From positions 23,404 through 87,403 of the forward strand of contig JAFZEX010000049.1 of the NCBI GenBank assembly GCA_017560425.1: a DNA stretch of 64,000 nucleotides, read 5' to 3'. Positions 1-10,274 of the stretch are shown here, one piece after another; the stretch's first letter is position 1, and each line of letters begins with the position of its first letter. The translations under genes and the position numbers were made by a program. Under the pieces are notes generated by a model, which was given only the letters and a program-made list of their open reading frames with translations, made no database searches and was not told the DNA's origin. Origin of the DNA: Alistipes sp. (GTDB taxonomy: Bacteria; Bacteroidota; Bacteroidia; Bacteroidales; Rikenellaceae).

Positions 1-1637
1 TATACGACTCGGTGCTTGCTGGTGTCAATGGACGTGTTGTTGAGCAGCGCATTGCCAACGGCTTTTGGGTGCAGAACGACGAGGATAGCCGCAACCTAAA
101 GCCAATCGATGGCGACAACGTGGTGACAACCATCGATGCCGACCTTCAGCTAATGGCTACCGAGACCCTACGCAAGTATCTCGAGGAGCACTGCGGCTCG
201 TTTGGCGTGGCTATGGTAATGGAGGCTAAGACGGGCAACATGCTCTGCATGGTGAACCTCACCTCGGGCAGGGTGCGTGGCACAAACTACTCGGAAAACT
301 ACTACAACCATGCTATGCGTACCCGCATGTCGCCAGGCTCTACATTCAAGATGATGTCTACGATGGCACTCCTTGAGCTTAGCAATGCAACGATAAACAC
401 ACGTGTGGACGTGCCCTCGTCGGCAGTAGACACCATCGGCAAAAAGAGGGTTCGAGATACCCACGTGCTACGTGACGGCGACAACAACGTCATCAAGCGA
501 CCAACACTCCTCGAAGGCTTTGCTCACTCGTCGAACATCTTCTTTGCACGAGCAATATACGACCGCTTCAAGGACGACCCTGCGGTGCTTACAAGCTTCT
601 ACGAGAGCCTCATGCTCAATAGCCACATCGGCCTCGAGCCTTTTGGCGCACTTAAGTCAAGCCTGCCGCTGGCGGGCTCAAAGCAATGGAAGGGTCAGGG
701 AGGCACATCTATGGCACTTCCAGGCTTGGCATACGGCTACGTGGTTGAGCTAACACCAATACACACGCTCACCCTCTACAATGGCGTGGCTAATGGTGGC
801 AAGATGGTGGCACCAAGGTTTGTAGACCGCATCGAGCGTGGCGACAGGGTTATCGAGGAGATGCCCGTCGAGGTGCTCGTGGAGAGAATGTGCTCGAAGC
901 AGACTATCGAGACAATATACGAGTGTATGCAAGCTGCCGCAGCGCCTAACCGCACAGCAAACACGCTCAAGGGATTGCCCATGAACGTAGGTTGTAAGAC
1001 GGGTACTGCGCAGATATCGGGTAAGTTCTCGACACCTTGTCTCAAGGACTCGATCAGCTTTACCGAGGGCCTCGGCACCACCGAGGGCAAGCACCCCTAC
1101 TACCTCGGCTCGATGGTGGCAATAGCGCCTATCGAGGATCCTAAGTATACCATCATGGTGGTTATGGCAAAGGAGAAGACCGACTCGCACCCATCATACT
1201 ATGGTGCACGTCTTGCGGGCGATGCAGTGCGTGAGATCATCAACTTCCTATACACCAACGACCTTGCGCTACACCCAGGGGTCGAGAGCCCTGAGCGCAG
1301 CTACACCCCACTATTCATCAAGGGTGGTCGAGGCACAGAGGTAGGCGAGATATCGGAGGCATTCTGCAACATAGCCCACAACGACAGCTTCGACTCGGAG
1401 TGGTGCACAACAAACATCAGCGACGACGGCAAGACATCTATCTCGAGCCTCTCGATTAGCTCGGGCTACGTTCCCGATGTTCGAGGCATGGGACTCGTCG
1501 ATGCAATATTCCTCCTCGAGCAGCAGGGATTACACGTAACACATAGTGGTGTGGGCAGGGTTACCTCGCAGAGCATAGAGCCCGGCACCAAGATTGGCAA
1601 GTCGAACACAAAGATTACACTGAAACTAAGCATATAA
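1..1637 (+). CDS. ftsI: Penicillin-binding protein FtsI/PBP3, C-terminal part (5' end outside window)
   Basis: Division-specific transpeptidase that cross-links septal peptidoglycan in the periplasm. The reading frame is open to the left edge (residues YDS precede the first in-window GTG at 12), so the gene is partial and the N-terminal membrane anchor is outside. Visible transpeptidase motifs in order are SPGSTFK (active Ser in SxxK), SSN (SxN) and CKTGTAQ (KTG). The last 60 or so residues form a PASTA domain starting near VPDVRGMGL. It sits 26 bp before murE and heads a dcw-type operon (ftsI-murE-mraY-murD-ftsW), which distinguishes it from other class B PBPs. The start cannot be placed. 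Confidence 0.95.
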   Translation, partial: YDSVLAGVNGRVVEQRIANGFWVQNDEDSRNLKPIDGDNVVTTIDADLQLMATETLRKYLEEHCGSFGVAMVMEAKTGNMLCMVNLTSGRVRGTNYSENYYNHAMRTRMSPGSTFKMMSTMALLELSNATINTRVDVPSSAVDTIGKKRVRDTHVLRDGDNNVIKRPTLLEGFAHSSNIFFARAIYDRFKDDPAVLTSFYESLMLNSHIGLEPFGALKSSLPLAGSKQWKGQGGTSMALPGLAYGYVVELTPIHTLTLYNGVANGGKMVAPRFVDRIERGDRVIEEMPVEVLVERMCSKQTIETIYECMQAAAAPNRTANTLKGLPMNVGCKTGTAQISGKFSTPCLKDSISFTEGLGTTEGKHPYYLGSMVAIAPIEDPKYTIMVVMAKEKTDSHPSYYGARLAGDAVREIINFLYTNDLALHPGVESPERSYTPLFIKGGRGTEVGEISEAFCNIAHNDSFDSEWCTTNISDDGKTSISSLSISSGYVPDVRGMGLVDAIFLLEQQGLHVTHSGVGRVTSQSIEPGTKIGKSNTKITLKLSI

Positions 1638-1663
1638 CAGAAAATAGAGTTCAACAAGAGAAT

Positions 1664-3115
1664 ATGAAACAACTAAACGATCTACTCGTAAATGTACGAG
1701 TGTTGAATACCCCCGAGCACAACCCCGAGGTTATGGCTCTCGAGTATGACTCTCGCAAGGTGGCTCCAGGCTACTGCTTCTTTGCCGTTGTGGGCACTGC
1801 GAGCGATGGTCACGACTATATCCCCTCGGCAATCGAGAAGGGTGCTGTGGCTATCATCTGCCAGCGCCTGCCTGAGAGCTTGAGCGAGGGCGTTGCCTAT
1901 GTTGTGGTTGAGGACACAAACATCGCCATGGCGGCGATGGCTGCTGCCTACTACGACAACCCATCGCACGAGCTTAAGCTTGTGGGAGTGACAGGCACAA
2001 ATGGCAAGACAACAACAGCGACACTACTCTACGATATGTTCATGGCTATGGGCTACAAGTGTGGTCTTATCTCAACCGTGGTATATCGCATTGCTAAGCG
2101 CCGCATCGACTCGACACACACCACTCCCGACTCGATACGCCTCAACGCCATGATGCGTGAGATGATTGAGGAGGGTTGCGACTACTGCTTCATGGAGGTG
2201 TCGAGCCACGCCGCAGCGCAGCACCGCATCGACAACCTACGCTTTGCAGGTGCGCTCTTTACCAACCTTACGCACGACCACCTCGACTACCACGGCACAT
2301 ACAAGGAGTATATCCGTGCCAAGAAGTCGTTCTTCGACGCTTTGGACAAGGAGGCATGGGCTGTGGTGAACATCGACGACAGAAATGGCGAGGTGATGAT
2401 TCAGAACTGCAAGGCTAAGTGCTACCGTCTATCGCTACGCTCGATGGCTGACTTCCGCACCAAGATCCTCGAGATGATGCCTAATGGCATGCAGCTACAT
2501 GTCGATGGTCACGAGCTTTGGGCTAAGTTCACAGGCCGCTTCAATGCCTACAACCTAACCACGGTATATGCCGCAGCGACACTCCTCGGCATCGATAAGA
2601 TTGAGGTGCTCCGCACACTCTCGATGCTCAGCCCCGTGAGTGGCCGCTTCGAGACTATCACCTCAAGCGACCAGACAATGGCTGTGGTGGACTATGCTCA
2701 CACGCCCGATGCTCTGGAGAACGTGCTCGAGACTATCGACGAGCTACGCAAGGATAATCAGCAGCTTATCGTAGTGTGTGGCTGTGGTGGCGACCGTGAC
2801 AAGACCAAGCGCCCCGAGATGGCAGCCATAGCTGTGAAGCATGCCACAACGGCAATCTTCACGTCGGACAACCCACGCACCGAGTCGCCCGAGGCAATCC
2901 TCGACGACATGATTGCTGGCGTTGAGGGCAAGGATAACTACCTACGCATCACCGACCGTCGTCAGGCAATACGCACCGCATCGATGCTTGCCAAGGCTGG
3001 CGATATCATCGTCATTGCGGGCAAGGGTCATGAGGACTATCAGATTATTGGCACCGAGAAGCACCACTTCGACGACAGAGAGGAGATACGTGCAGCCTTT
3101 GCCACACGCAAATAA
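1664..3115 (+). CDS. murE: UDP-MurNAc-tripeptide ligase MurE (meso-DAP adding)
   Basis: Cytoplasmic ATP-dependent ligase that adds the third stem residue to UDP-MurNAc-L-Ala-D-Glu. The 483 aa length is normal. The Mur ligase ATP loop GVTGTNGKTTT lies at residues 108-118. The substrate-selecting motif DNPRTE near residue 402 is the form known for meso-diaminopimelate-adding enzymes, so the wall is inferred to be DAP type. The ATG follows ftsI by 26 bp and mraY starts 40 bp downstream, consistent with one transcript. Confidence 0.97.
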   Translation: MKQLNDLLVNVRVLNTPEHNPEVMALEYDSRKVAPGYCFFAVVGTASDGHDYIPSAIEKGAVAIICQRLPESLSEGVAYVVVEDTNIAMAAMAAAYYDNPSHELKLVGVTGTNGKTTTATLLYDMFMAMGYKCGLISTVVYRIAKRRIDSTHTTPDSIRLNAMMREMIEEGCDYCFMEVSSHAAAQHRIDNLRFAGALFTNLTHDHLDYHGTYKEYIRAKKSFFDALDKEAWAVVNIDDRNGEVMIQNCKAKCYRLSLRSMADFRTKILEMMPNGMQLHVDGHELWAKFTGRFNAYNLTTVYAAATLLGIDKIEVLRTLSMLSPVSGRFETITSSDQTMAVVDYAHTPDALENVLETIDELRKDNQQLIVVCGCGGDRDKTKRPEMAAIAVKHATTAIFTSDNPRTESPEAILDDMIAGVEGKDNYLRITDRRQAIRTASMLAKAGDIIVIAGKGHEDYQIIGTEKHHFDDREEIRAAFATRK

Positions 3116-3155
3116 CACAAACAGAATTATTAACACCCAAACATAGACCAAAGAG

Positions 3156-4400
3156 ATGATTCACTGGTTACTTAACTACCTACACGAAAACACCGACCTG
3201 CCAGGAATGCGTATCGGCGAATACCTATCATTCCGCTCGGGAGCAGCAATAATCCTTTCGTTGCTTATCGCCATCATGTTCGGCAAGCGCATCATTCGCT
3301 ACTTGCGCCGCAAGCAGATTGGCGAGGATATCCGTGACCTCGGCCTCGAGGGTCAGCTTCAGAAGAAGGGCACACCAACAATGGGTGGCATCATCATCAT
3401 TCTTGCCGTGTTGGTCCCTGTGCTTCTGTTCGGCGACCTCTCGAACATCTACATTCAGCTACTCATCATTTCGACCATATGGCTCGGCCTGATTGGTGGT
3501 CTCGACGACTATATCAAGGTCTTCCGCCACAACAAAGAGGGTCTTAATGGCCGCTTCAAGATTGTTGGCCAGGTGGGCTTGGGCATCATCGTGGGCACTA
3601 CGATGTGGCTATCGCAGGATATTGTAATCCACGAGAAGAGGTTCGAGACAAAGAGCTTCGACATCGTAGACAAGAGCACCGGCGAGATAGAGCGCCACAC
3701 AGTGAAGATTGTGGCATCGACAACGCCCGACAAGTCGGCAAAGACATCTATTCCCTTCCTCAAGGATACGGAGCTCGACTACAACACCTTCACAGGTGGC
3801 AACGACACTGCGGCATGGATTCTATATATCCTCATCGCCATCTTCGTGATTACTGCCGTGTCGAATGGTGCCAACCTCACCGACGGTATCGACGGCCTGC
3901 TGACGAGCGTCTCCGTGCCTATAGTCTTTGTGCTGGGTATCTTGGCATACCTCTCGGGACACCTCATCTACTCCGACTACCTCAACATCATGTACCTGCC
4001 TGGTAGTGGCGAGATGGTGGTCTTCGCAGCAGCCTTTGCGGGTGCGCTTATCGGTTTCTTGTGGTACAACTCCTTCCCAGCGCAGATATTCATGGGCGAC
4101 ACAGGCTCGCTCACCATTGGAGGTATCATCGCCGTGTTTGCGCTCTGCATACGCAAGGAGCTCTTGCTGCCATTGCTCTGCGGCGTATTCCTCGTCGAGG
4201 CACTCTCGGTGATGATTCAGGTGGCATACTTCAAGTACACCAAGAAGAAGTATGGCGAGGGACGACGCATCTTCCTGATGTCGCCACTCCACCACCACTA
4301 CCAAAAGAAGGGTTTGTTCGAGACAAAGATTATGATGCACTTCTTCATCATCTCGCTCCTTTTGGCAGCACTCACACTCGTAACACTTAAGATTCAGTAA
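3156..4400 (+). CDS. mraY: Phospho-MurNAc-pentapeptide transferase MraY
   Basis: Integral membrane enzyme that makes lipid I by moving phospho-MurNAc-pentapeptide to undecaprenyl phosphate. Family motifs visible are KGTPTMGG near residue 72, GGLDDY, NLTDGIDGL and FMGDTGSL, plus the late MSPLHHHYQKKG motif. At 414 aa it is about 50 residues longer than the E. coli enzyme. The extra length is a hydrophilic stretch (residues about 155-210, rich in K, E, T) between membrane segments. It lies between murE and murD (15 bp before murD). Confidence 0.97.
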   Translation: MIHWLLNYLHENTDLPGMRIGEYLSFRSGAAIILSLLIAIMFGKRIIRYLRRKQIGEDIRDLGLEGQLQKKGTPTMGGIIIILAVLVPVLLFGDLSNIYIQLLIISTIWLGLIGGLDDYIKVFRHNKEGLNGRFKIVGQVGLGIIVGTTMWLSQDIVIHEKRFETKSFDIVDKSTGEIERHTVKIVASTTPDKSAKTSIPFLKDTELDYNTFTGGNDTAAWILYILIAIFVITAVSNGANLTDGIDGLLTSVSVPIVFVLGILAYLSGHLIYSDYLNIMYLPGSGEMVVFAAAFAGALIGFLWYNSFPAQIFMGDTGSLTIGGIIAVFALCIRKELLLPLLCGVFLVEALSVMIQVAYFKYTKKKYGEGRRIFLMSPLHHHYQKKGLFETKIMMHFFIISLLLAALTLVTLKIQ

Positions 4401-4414
4401 AAAAGCATATCACG

Positions 4415-5782
4415 ATGAAACGCAAGATAGTAGTTTTGGGTGGCGGTATTTCAGGCTACGGCTCAGCCATCCTCGCAAAGAAAAAGGGCTTCGACGTATT
4501 CCTATCGGACATGGGCAAGATTGCCGACAGGTTTAAGGCTCGCCTCGACGAGTGGAGCGTTGAGTATGAGGAGGGAAAACATACCGAGGAGCGAATACTC
4601 GATGCTAACGAGGTGATCAAGTCGCCAGGTATTCCCGACTCAGCACCTATGGTGCGCAAGATCCGTGAGAAGGGCATTCCCGTAATCTCGGAGATTGAGT
4701 TTGCAGCACGCTACAAGGGCGTGGCAAAGACAATATGCATCACCGGCTCGAACGGCAAGACAACGACAACATCGCTAATCTACAAGATTATGGTGGATGC
4801 TGGTCGCAAGGTGTCGCTCGGTGGCAACATCGGCGAGAGCTTCGCCTACTCGGTGGCTACCGACCGCTACTTTTGGCATGTGTTGGAGCTCAGCTCGTTC
4901 CAGCTCGACGGCTGCTTTAAGTTCAAGGCCGACGTGGGCGTATTGATGAACATCACCCCCGACCACCTCGACCGCTACGACTACAAGCTCGAGAACTACG
5001 CACGCTCGAAGATGCGCATCACGCAGAATCAGACCTCTGCCGACTGCTTTATCTACTCGGCTGACGACCCCGTAACACAGCAGATGCTCGCAGAGATGGA
5101 CGACGACCTACGTGCACGCCAGCTACCATTTGCCATCAACACAGCCATAGCAAGTGGCGACGGCGATGCGGTGTTGGAGGGCCACACCTTCACAGCCACC
5201 GTGGGCAAGAAGTCGGTAACCATCGACACTCGCAAGATGCAGATTCAGGGCATGCACAACACATACAACGCCATGGCAGCAGCCCTCGCAACATTGGCTG
5301 CGGGCGTAGACCCTAAGGTCATCAAGCGCTCGATATATGAGTTCTCGCCTGTGGAGCACCGCCTCGAGCCTGCCGGCACGAAGAACGACATCGAGTGGGT
5401 GAACGACTCGAAGGCAACAAACGTAGACTCGGTGTGGTATGCTCTCGAGAGCATGCAGCGCCCAACGGTGTGGATTGCCGGAGGTACCGACAAGGGTAAC
5501 GACTACGGCCCTATCAAGGAGTTTGCACGCCGCAAGGTGCGAGCACTAATATGCATGGGCCTTGACAACGAGAAGCTTCAGCGTGAGTTCGACGGCGTAG
5601 TGCCCATCATTCGCAGCTGCCACACCTTTGAGGATGCTATGAAGGCGGCACACGAGGTTGCCGAGGCGGGTAATACCGTGCTCCTATCGCCAGCATGCGC
5701 AAGCTTCGACCTCTTCCGCAACTACGAGGAGCGTGGTCGCATGTTCAAGGCGTGGGTCAAGGAGAATGTTTTAGAGAAGTAA
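4415..5782 (+). CDS. murD: UDP-MurNAc-L-alanine:D-glutamate ligase MurD
   Basis: Cytoplasmic Mur ligase that adds D-Glu to UDP-MurNAc-L-Ala. It has an N-terminal UMP-binding fold beginning VVLGGGISGYG, the ATP loop CITGSNGKTTTT near residue 109, and the C-terminal ligase domain with NDSKATN and LLSPACASFD. The 455 aa length is usual. Spacing of 14 bp from mraY and 10 bp to ftsW supports a single operon. Confidence 0.97.
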   Translation: MKRKIVVLGGGISGYGSAILAKKKGFDVFLSDMGKIADRFKARLDEWSVEYEEGKHTEERILDANEVIKSPGIPDSAPMVRKIREKGIPVISEIEFAARYKGVAKTICITGSNGKTTTTSLIYKIMVDAGRKVSLGGNIGESFAYSVATDRYFWHVLELSSFQLDGCFKFKADVGVLMNITPDHLDRYDYKLENYARSKMRITQNQTSADCFIYSADDPVTQQMLAEMDDDLRARQLPFAINTAIASGDGDAVLEGHTFTATVGKKSVTIDTRKMQIQGMHNTYNAMAAALATLAAGVDPKVIKRSIYEFSPVEHRLEPAGTKNDIEWVNDSKATNVDSVWYALESMQRPTVWIAGGTDKGNDYGPIKEFARRKVRALICMGLDNEKLQREFDGVVPIIRSCHTFEDAMKAAHEVAEAGNTVLLSPACASFDLFRNYEERGRMFKAWVKENVLEK

Positions 5783-5792
5783 CAGTTGAGAG

Positions 5793-7070
5793 ATGTTTTG
5801 GCGTAAGAACAAATCGAAGAAGGCGGACAACGGGAGCACAACCCCTAAGCAGACAGAGGAGCCTAAGCCTGGCTCACGAGTCTTTGAGGGCGACCGCACC
5901 CTATGGACAATATTTTGGGTGCTAATAAGCATATCTATCCTCGTGGTATACTCTTCAACAGCGAAGATGACATACGACGTGGGCTCCAACATGTCGCTAT
6001 TCGACGCTTTGCAGAAGCAGATGATGTATGTGATGATGGCGATAATGCTGATCTTTGTGGTGCACAAAATCGACTACAAAGTATATATGCGTTGGTCCTA
6101 TATCCTCTACCTCATCTTCGTGGCGTGCACCATTGCCACCTACTTTGTGGGTGTCAATATCAACGACTCGGCACGTTGGCTAAAGATAGGCTTCTTCACG
6201 TTCCAGCCATCGGAGGGTCTTAAGATCACCACAATCCTCATGCTGGCACGTGCCATGGAGTCACGCCAAGCCGTCATCAACAACATCAAGATTTTGCCCA
6301 CAACCCTCAAGTTCAAGAGCAAGGAGTTCAAGGAGATATTTTGGAACAACACCGTGCCCCTTATCGGCCCTGTGGTGGTGTCGTGTGGCGTGATTCTTCC
6401 TGCTCACACCTCGTCGGCAGCCATAGTCTTCATCACCTCGCTCATCATGCTCTACATCGGTCGTGTGCACATCAAGCAGATCATGAAGTTCTTCTTGGTG
6501 GTATTCTCGGCAGGCATGCTCGGCATACTAACGATGGTGATGCTCGACGCAGGACGTATCGACACGGCGAAGAACCGTATCACAAAGTGGACACACGAGT
6601 GGACACACGAGAGCACAGCAACCACCATCAACGACATATCCGATACGCAGCGTGCGCTCATAGCAATACGTGAGGGCGGCATCGTGGGCAAGGGTGCTGG
6701 ACAGAGCACCTCACGAGTGCTTGTGACACACCCCGAGAGCGACTACGCCTACGCCTTCTTCATATCGGAGTATGGCGTAATAGCGGGCCTCATACTCATA
6801 CTACTATATATATGGCTATTCTTCCGAGCCATGGACATCGGTCAGCAGTGTCGAACGCCATTCCCCACGCTGATGACACTCGGACTCGGACTGCTAATAA
6901 CGGGACAGGCGCTGTTGCACATACTCGTGCAGGTGAACTTCATGCCCGAGACGGGACAGACACTTCCGTTTATCTCGCGAGGTGGCTCGTCGCTACTATT
7001 CTCGACACTCGCCCTCGGCATGATTATCAGCGTGAGCCGAACTAACTATAACAACAAGATTGGTCGATGA
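5793..7070 (+). CDS. ftsW: Lipid II polymerase FtsW (SEDS family)
   Basis: SEDS-family septal peptidoglycan glycosyltransferase, the partner of FtsI. A charged cytoplasmic N-terminus (residues 1-30) is followed by about ten hydrophobic segments. Family landmarks are ARWLKIG...FQPSEGLK near residue 130, the late acidic loop with HPESDYAYAF near residue 310, and NFMPETGQTLPFISRGGSS near the C-terminus. Its last 4 bp overlap the start of the next gene (ATGA). murG, murC, ftsQ, ftsA and ftsZ, which usually follow, are absent here. Confidence 0.95.
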   Translation: MFWRKNKSKKADNGSTTPKQTEEPKPGSRVFEGDRTLWTIFWVLISISILVVYSSTAKMTYDVGSNMSLFDALQKQMMYVMMAIMLIFVVHKIDYKVYMRWSYILYLIFVACTIATYFVGVNINDSARWLKIGFFTFQPSEGLKITTILMLARAMESRQAVINNIKILPTTLKFKSKEFKEIFWNNTVPLIGPVVVSCGVILPAHTSSAAIVFITSLIMLYIGRVHIKQIMKFFLVVFSAGMLGILTMVMLDAGRIDTAKNRITKWTHEWTHESTATTINDISDTQRALIAIREGGIVGKGAGQSTSRVLVTHPESDYAYAFFISEYGVIAGLILILLYIWLFFRAMDIGQQCRTPFPTLMTLGLGLLITGQALLHILVQVNFMPETGQTLPFISRGGSSLLFSTLALGMIISVSRTNYNNKIGR

Positions 7071-7483
7071 GCGATATACGTCTTGATAAATACTTATGGG
7101 CAGTGCGCATATTTAAGACACGTAGCGACGCTGCCGATGCCATACGCCAAAATCGTGTGATGGTGAACAACGCCTATGCCAAGCCCTCACGTGAGGTTAA
7201 GGTGGGCGATATGATTAGTGTTCGCCGTGAGCGTGTGACATATAGCTACAAGGTGCTCGACTTGGTATCGAGCCGTCAGGGAGCTAAGAATGTTCCGCAA
7301 TACTGCCTCAACTGCACACCGCAGGAGGAGCTCGACAAGCTAAACGTGCCTCACGAGACAATATTTGTATTCCGTGACCGAGGCACAGGCCGCCCAACGA
7401 AGAAGGAGCGTAGAGATATTGACGCTCTGATGGATGGCTTCTACTACGACGACGGAGCATTTATCGACGATGACGAAGATTAA
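7067..7483 (+). CDS. S4-domain RNA-binding protein, HslR (Hsp15)-like
   Basis: Small 138 aa protein with an N-terminal S4 RNA-binding domain (IRLDKYLWAVRIFKTRSDA, then VMVNNAYAKPSREVKVGD). The family member HslR binds stalled 50S subunits with attached peptidyl-tRNA. The C-terminal tail is acidic (ends DDGAFIDDDED). The start overlaps the ftsW stop by 4 bp (ATGA), which suggests translational coupling. The precise role in this organism is inferred only from the domain. Confidence 0.85.
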   Translation: MSDIRLDKYLWAVRIFKTRSDAADAIRQNRVMVNNAYAKPSREVKVGDMISVRRERVTYSYKVLDLVSSRQGAKNVPQYCLNCTPQEELDKLNVPHETIFVFRDRGTGRPTKKERRDIDALMDGFYYDDGAFIDDDED

Positions 7484-7514
7484 TTGAGATAAAACAATAA
7501 TAAACATTTGAACT

Positions 7515-10274
7515 ATGGAATATAATTTCAAAGCCATTGAGCAAAAGTGGCAGAAGCGTTGGCGTGAGGAGGGCACATACCGTGTTGAGGTAGACCCTTC
7601 ACGTCCCAAGTTCTACGTATTGGATATGTTCCCCTACCCATCGGGTGCGGGCCTTCACGTGGGACACCCTCTTGGTTACATTGCATCGGACATCTACTCA
7701 CGCTATAAGCGTCAGCGAGGCTTCAACGTGCTTCACCCTATGGGCTACGATGCCTTCGGCTTGCCTGCCGAGCAGTATGCTATTCAGACAGGTCAGCACC
7801 CAGCAATAACCACCGAGGAGAACATCGCACGCTACCGCTCACAGCTCGACAAGATTGGCTTCTCGTTCGATTGGGAGCGTGAGGTGCGCACATGCGAGCC
7901 CGAGTACTACCATTGGACACAGTGGGCATTTATCGAGATGTTCGAGCATTGGTATAACAACAAAACAGAGAAGGCTGAGGCAATCTCGGAGCTTGTTAAG
8001 TATTTCGAGGAGAATGGTACCGAGGGTCTTGATGCTGCACAGACCACAGCCCTCGACTTCAGCGCTGCTGAGTGGTGCGCTATGACCGAGGCAGAGCGTG
8101 AGCAGGTGCTTCAGAACTACCGCCTTGCATTCCGTGCCGACACCATGGTAAACTGGTGTCCAGCACTCGGCACCGTGCTTGCCAACGACGAGGTCAAGGA
8201 GGGTCTTTCAGTGCGTGGCGGTCACCCCGTAGAGCAGAAGCGCATGAAGCAGTGGTTGTTGCGTGTTACTGCCTACGCACAGCGCATGCTCGACGGCTTG
8301 GATAAGTTGGAGTGGAGTGAGTCGCTCAAGGAGATTCAGCGCAACTGGATTGGTCGCTCGGTAGGTGCTCAGGTATTCTTCGACGTGGCGGGCATGGATC
8401 GCAAATTGGAGATCTTCACCACACGTCCTGACACAATCTATGGCGTTACGTTCATGGTTATTGCTCCCGAGCACGAGTGGGTAGCAGAGCTTACAACAGA
8501 GGAGAACCGTGAGGCTGTGGAGGCATATATCGCCGAGACTAAGCGCCGCTCGGAGCGTGAGCGCATTGCCGACACTAAGCGTGTAAGTGGTGTTAAGACA
8601 GGCTCTTACGCCATCAACCCATTCACCGGTCGTGAGATCCCTATCTACATCTCCGACTATGTGCTCTCGGGCTACGGCACAGGTGCTATCATGGCAGTTC
8701 CTGCGCACGACTCACGTGACTACGCCTTTGCTCGTCACTTCGGTCTTGAGATTATCCCCGTTGTTGAGGGTGGTAACCTCGAGGTTGAGTCGTACGACGC
8801 TAAGGAGGGCAAGGTAATCAACTCAGACATCATCAACGGCATGGACGTGAAGAAGGCAATTCACTTCATGTTCGAGGAGGTTGAGCGCCGAGGCTTGGGC
8901 AAGAAGCTTATCAACTACCGCCTTCGTGATGCTATCTTCTCACGTCAGCGTTACTGGGGTGAGCCATTCCCTATATATTATAAGGACGACGTGGCATACG
9001 CTCTCGACAAGAGCAAGCTTCCTCTTACGCTCCCTGCTATCAAGGACTTTGGTCCTACGGCTGAGGGCGAGCCACCATTGGCACGTGTAAGCGATTGGTG
9101 CTCGGAGGAGGGCTACCCATTCGAGCTATCTACAATGCCTGGCTTTGCAGGCTCGTCGGCATACTATCTCCGATATATGGACCCACGCAACCGTGAGGGC
9201 TTGGTGTCGAAGGAGGCTAACGAGTATTGGCGTAATGTAGACCTCTATGTAGGTGGTATTGAGCACGCTACGGGTCACTTGATGTACTCACGTTTCTGGA
9301 ACATGTTCCTCTACGACCTTGGCTACGTGTGCGAGAGCGAGCCATTCAAGAAGCTTGTGAACCAGGGTATGATTCAGGGTCGCTCAAACTTCGTATACCG
9401 CATCGTGGGCACAAACAAGTTCGTGTCGTTGGGTCTTAAGTCTGAGTACGAGACTCAGGAGATTCACGTCGATGTAAACATCGTGCGTAACGACATTCTC
9501 GACCTCGAGGCATTCAAGGCATGGCGTCCTGAGTTCAACGATGCTGAGTTTGTGTTGGAGGATGGCAAGTATATCTGTGGCTGGGCTATCGAGAAGATGT
9601 CGAAGTCGATGTTCAACGTCGTGAACCCCGACTACATCGTTGAGCAGTATGGTGCCGACACGTTGCGTATGTACGAGATGTTCCTCGGCCCATTGGAGCA
9701 GTCGAAGCCTTGGGATACTAACGGTATCGACGGCGTGCATAAGTTCTTGCGCAAGTTGTGGTCGAAGTACTTCTCACGTGATGGCGTGTTGTTGGTAAAC
9801 GACGAGAAGGCAACTCCAGCTGAGCTAAAGACCCTACACAAGACCATCAAGAAGATTTCAGAAGATATCGAGAACTTCTCGTTCAACACCTCGATTGCAG
9901 CCTTCATGATCTGCCTCAACGAGCTTGGCGACTGCTCGAAGCGTGAGATATTGGAGCCTCTTGCAGCCCTTATCGCACCATTTGCGCCACACATCGCCGA
10001 GGAGCTATGGCACGAGGCATTGGGCAAGACGACAACAGTGTGCGACGCTGAGTTCCCCGTGTTCAACGCCGAGTACTTGGTGGAGAACTCGTTTGAGTAC
10101 CCTGTGATGATTAATGGTAAGCTTCGCTTCAAGCAGGAGTATGCACTCGATAAGTCGCAGGACGACATCGCCGAGCACATCGTGACAACCGAGGGTGCTC
10201 AGAAGTGGCTCGAGGGCAAGGCGCCTAAGAAGATTATCGTTGTCAAGGGCAAGATTATCAACATTGTAATGTAA
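7515..10274 (+). CDS. leuS: Leucyl-tRNA synthetase
   Basis: Class I aminoacyl-tRNA synthetase that charges tRNA-Leu in the cytoplasm. At 919 aa it is of bacterial LeuRS length with a CP1 editing insertion. The HIGH-type signature is [16 protein letters not shown] (residues about 39-54). The KMSKS loop appears as [11 protein letters not shown] near residue 694. The ATG follows the S4 gene by 31 bp. The stop overlaps the next start as TAATG. Confidence 0.98.
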   Translation: MEYNFKAIEQKWQKRWREEGTYRVEVDPSRPKFYVLDMFPYPSGAGLHVGHPLGYIASDIYSRYKRQRGFNVLHPMGYDAFGLPAEQYAIQTGQHPAITTEENIARYRSQLDKIGFSFDWEREVRTCEPEYYHWTQWAFIEMFEHWYNNKTEKAEAISELVKYFEENGTEGLDAAQTTALDFSAAEWCAMTEAEREQVLQNYRLAFRADTMVNWCPALGTVLANDEVKEGLSVRGGHPVEQKRMKQWLLRVTAYAQRMLDGLDKLEWSESLKEIQRNWIGRSVGAQVFFDVAGMDRKLEIFTTRPDTIYGVTFMVIAPEHEWVAELTTEENREAVEAYIAETKRRSERERIADTKRVSGVKTGSYAINPFTGREIPIYISDYVLSGYGTGAIMAVPAHDSRDYAFARHFGLEIIPVVEGGNLEVESYDAKEGKVINSDIINGMDVKKAIHFMFEEVERRGLGKKLINYRLRDAIFSRQRYWGEPFPIYYKDDVAYALDKSKLPLTLPAIKDFGPTAEGEPPLARVSDWCSEEGYPFELSTMPGFAGSSAYYLRYMDPRNREGLVSKEANEYWRNVDLYVGGIEHATGHLMYSRFWNMFLYDLGYVCESEPFKKLVNQGMIQGRSNFVYRIVGTNKFVSLGLKSEYETQEIHVDVNIVRNDILDLEAFKAWRPEFNDAEFVLEDGKYICGWAIEKMSKSMFNVVNPDYIVEQYGADTLRMYEMFLGPLEQSKPWDTNGIDGVHKFLRKLWSKYFSRDGVLLVNDEKATPAELKTLHKTIKKISEDIENFSFNTSIAAFMICLNELGDCSKREILEPLAALIAPFAPHIAEELWHEALGKTTTVCDAEFPVFNAEYLVENSFEYPVMINGKLRFKQEYALDKSQDDIAEHIVTTEGAQKWLEGKAPKKIIVVKGKIINIVM

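Noticed and set aside
1-11. Start of ftsI at the first in-window GTG
   Set aside because: The frame is open to the edge with FtsI-like residues before it, so the gene is cut by the window.
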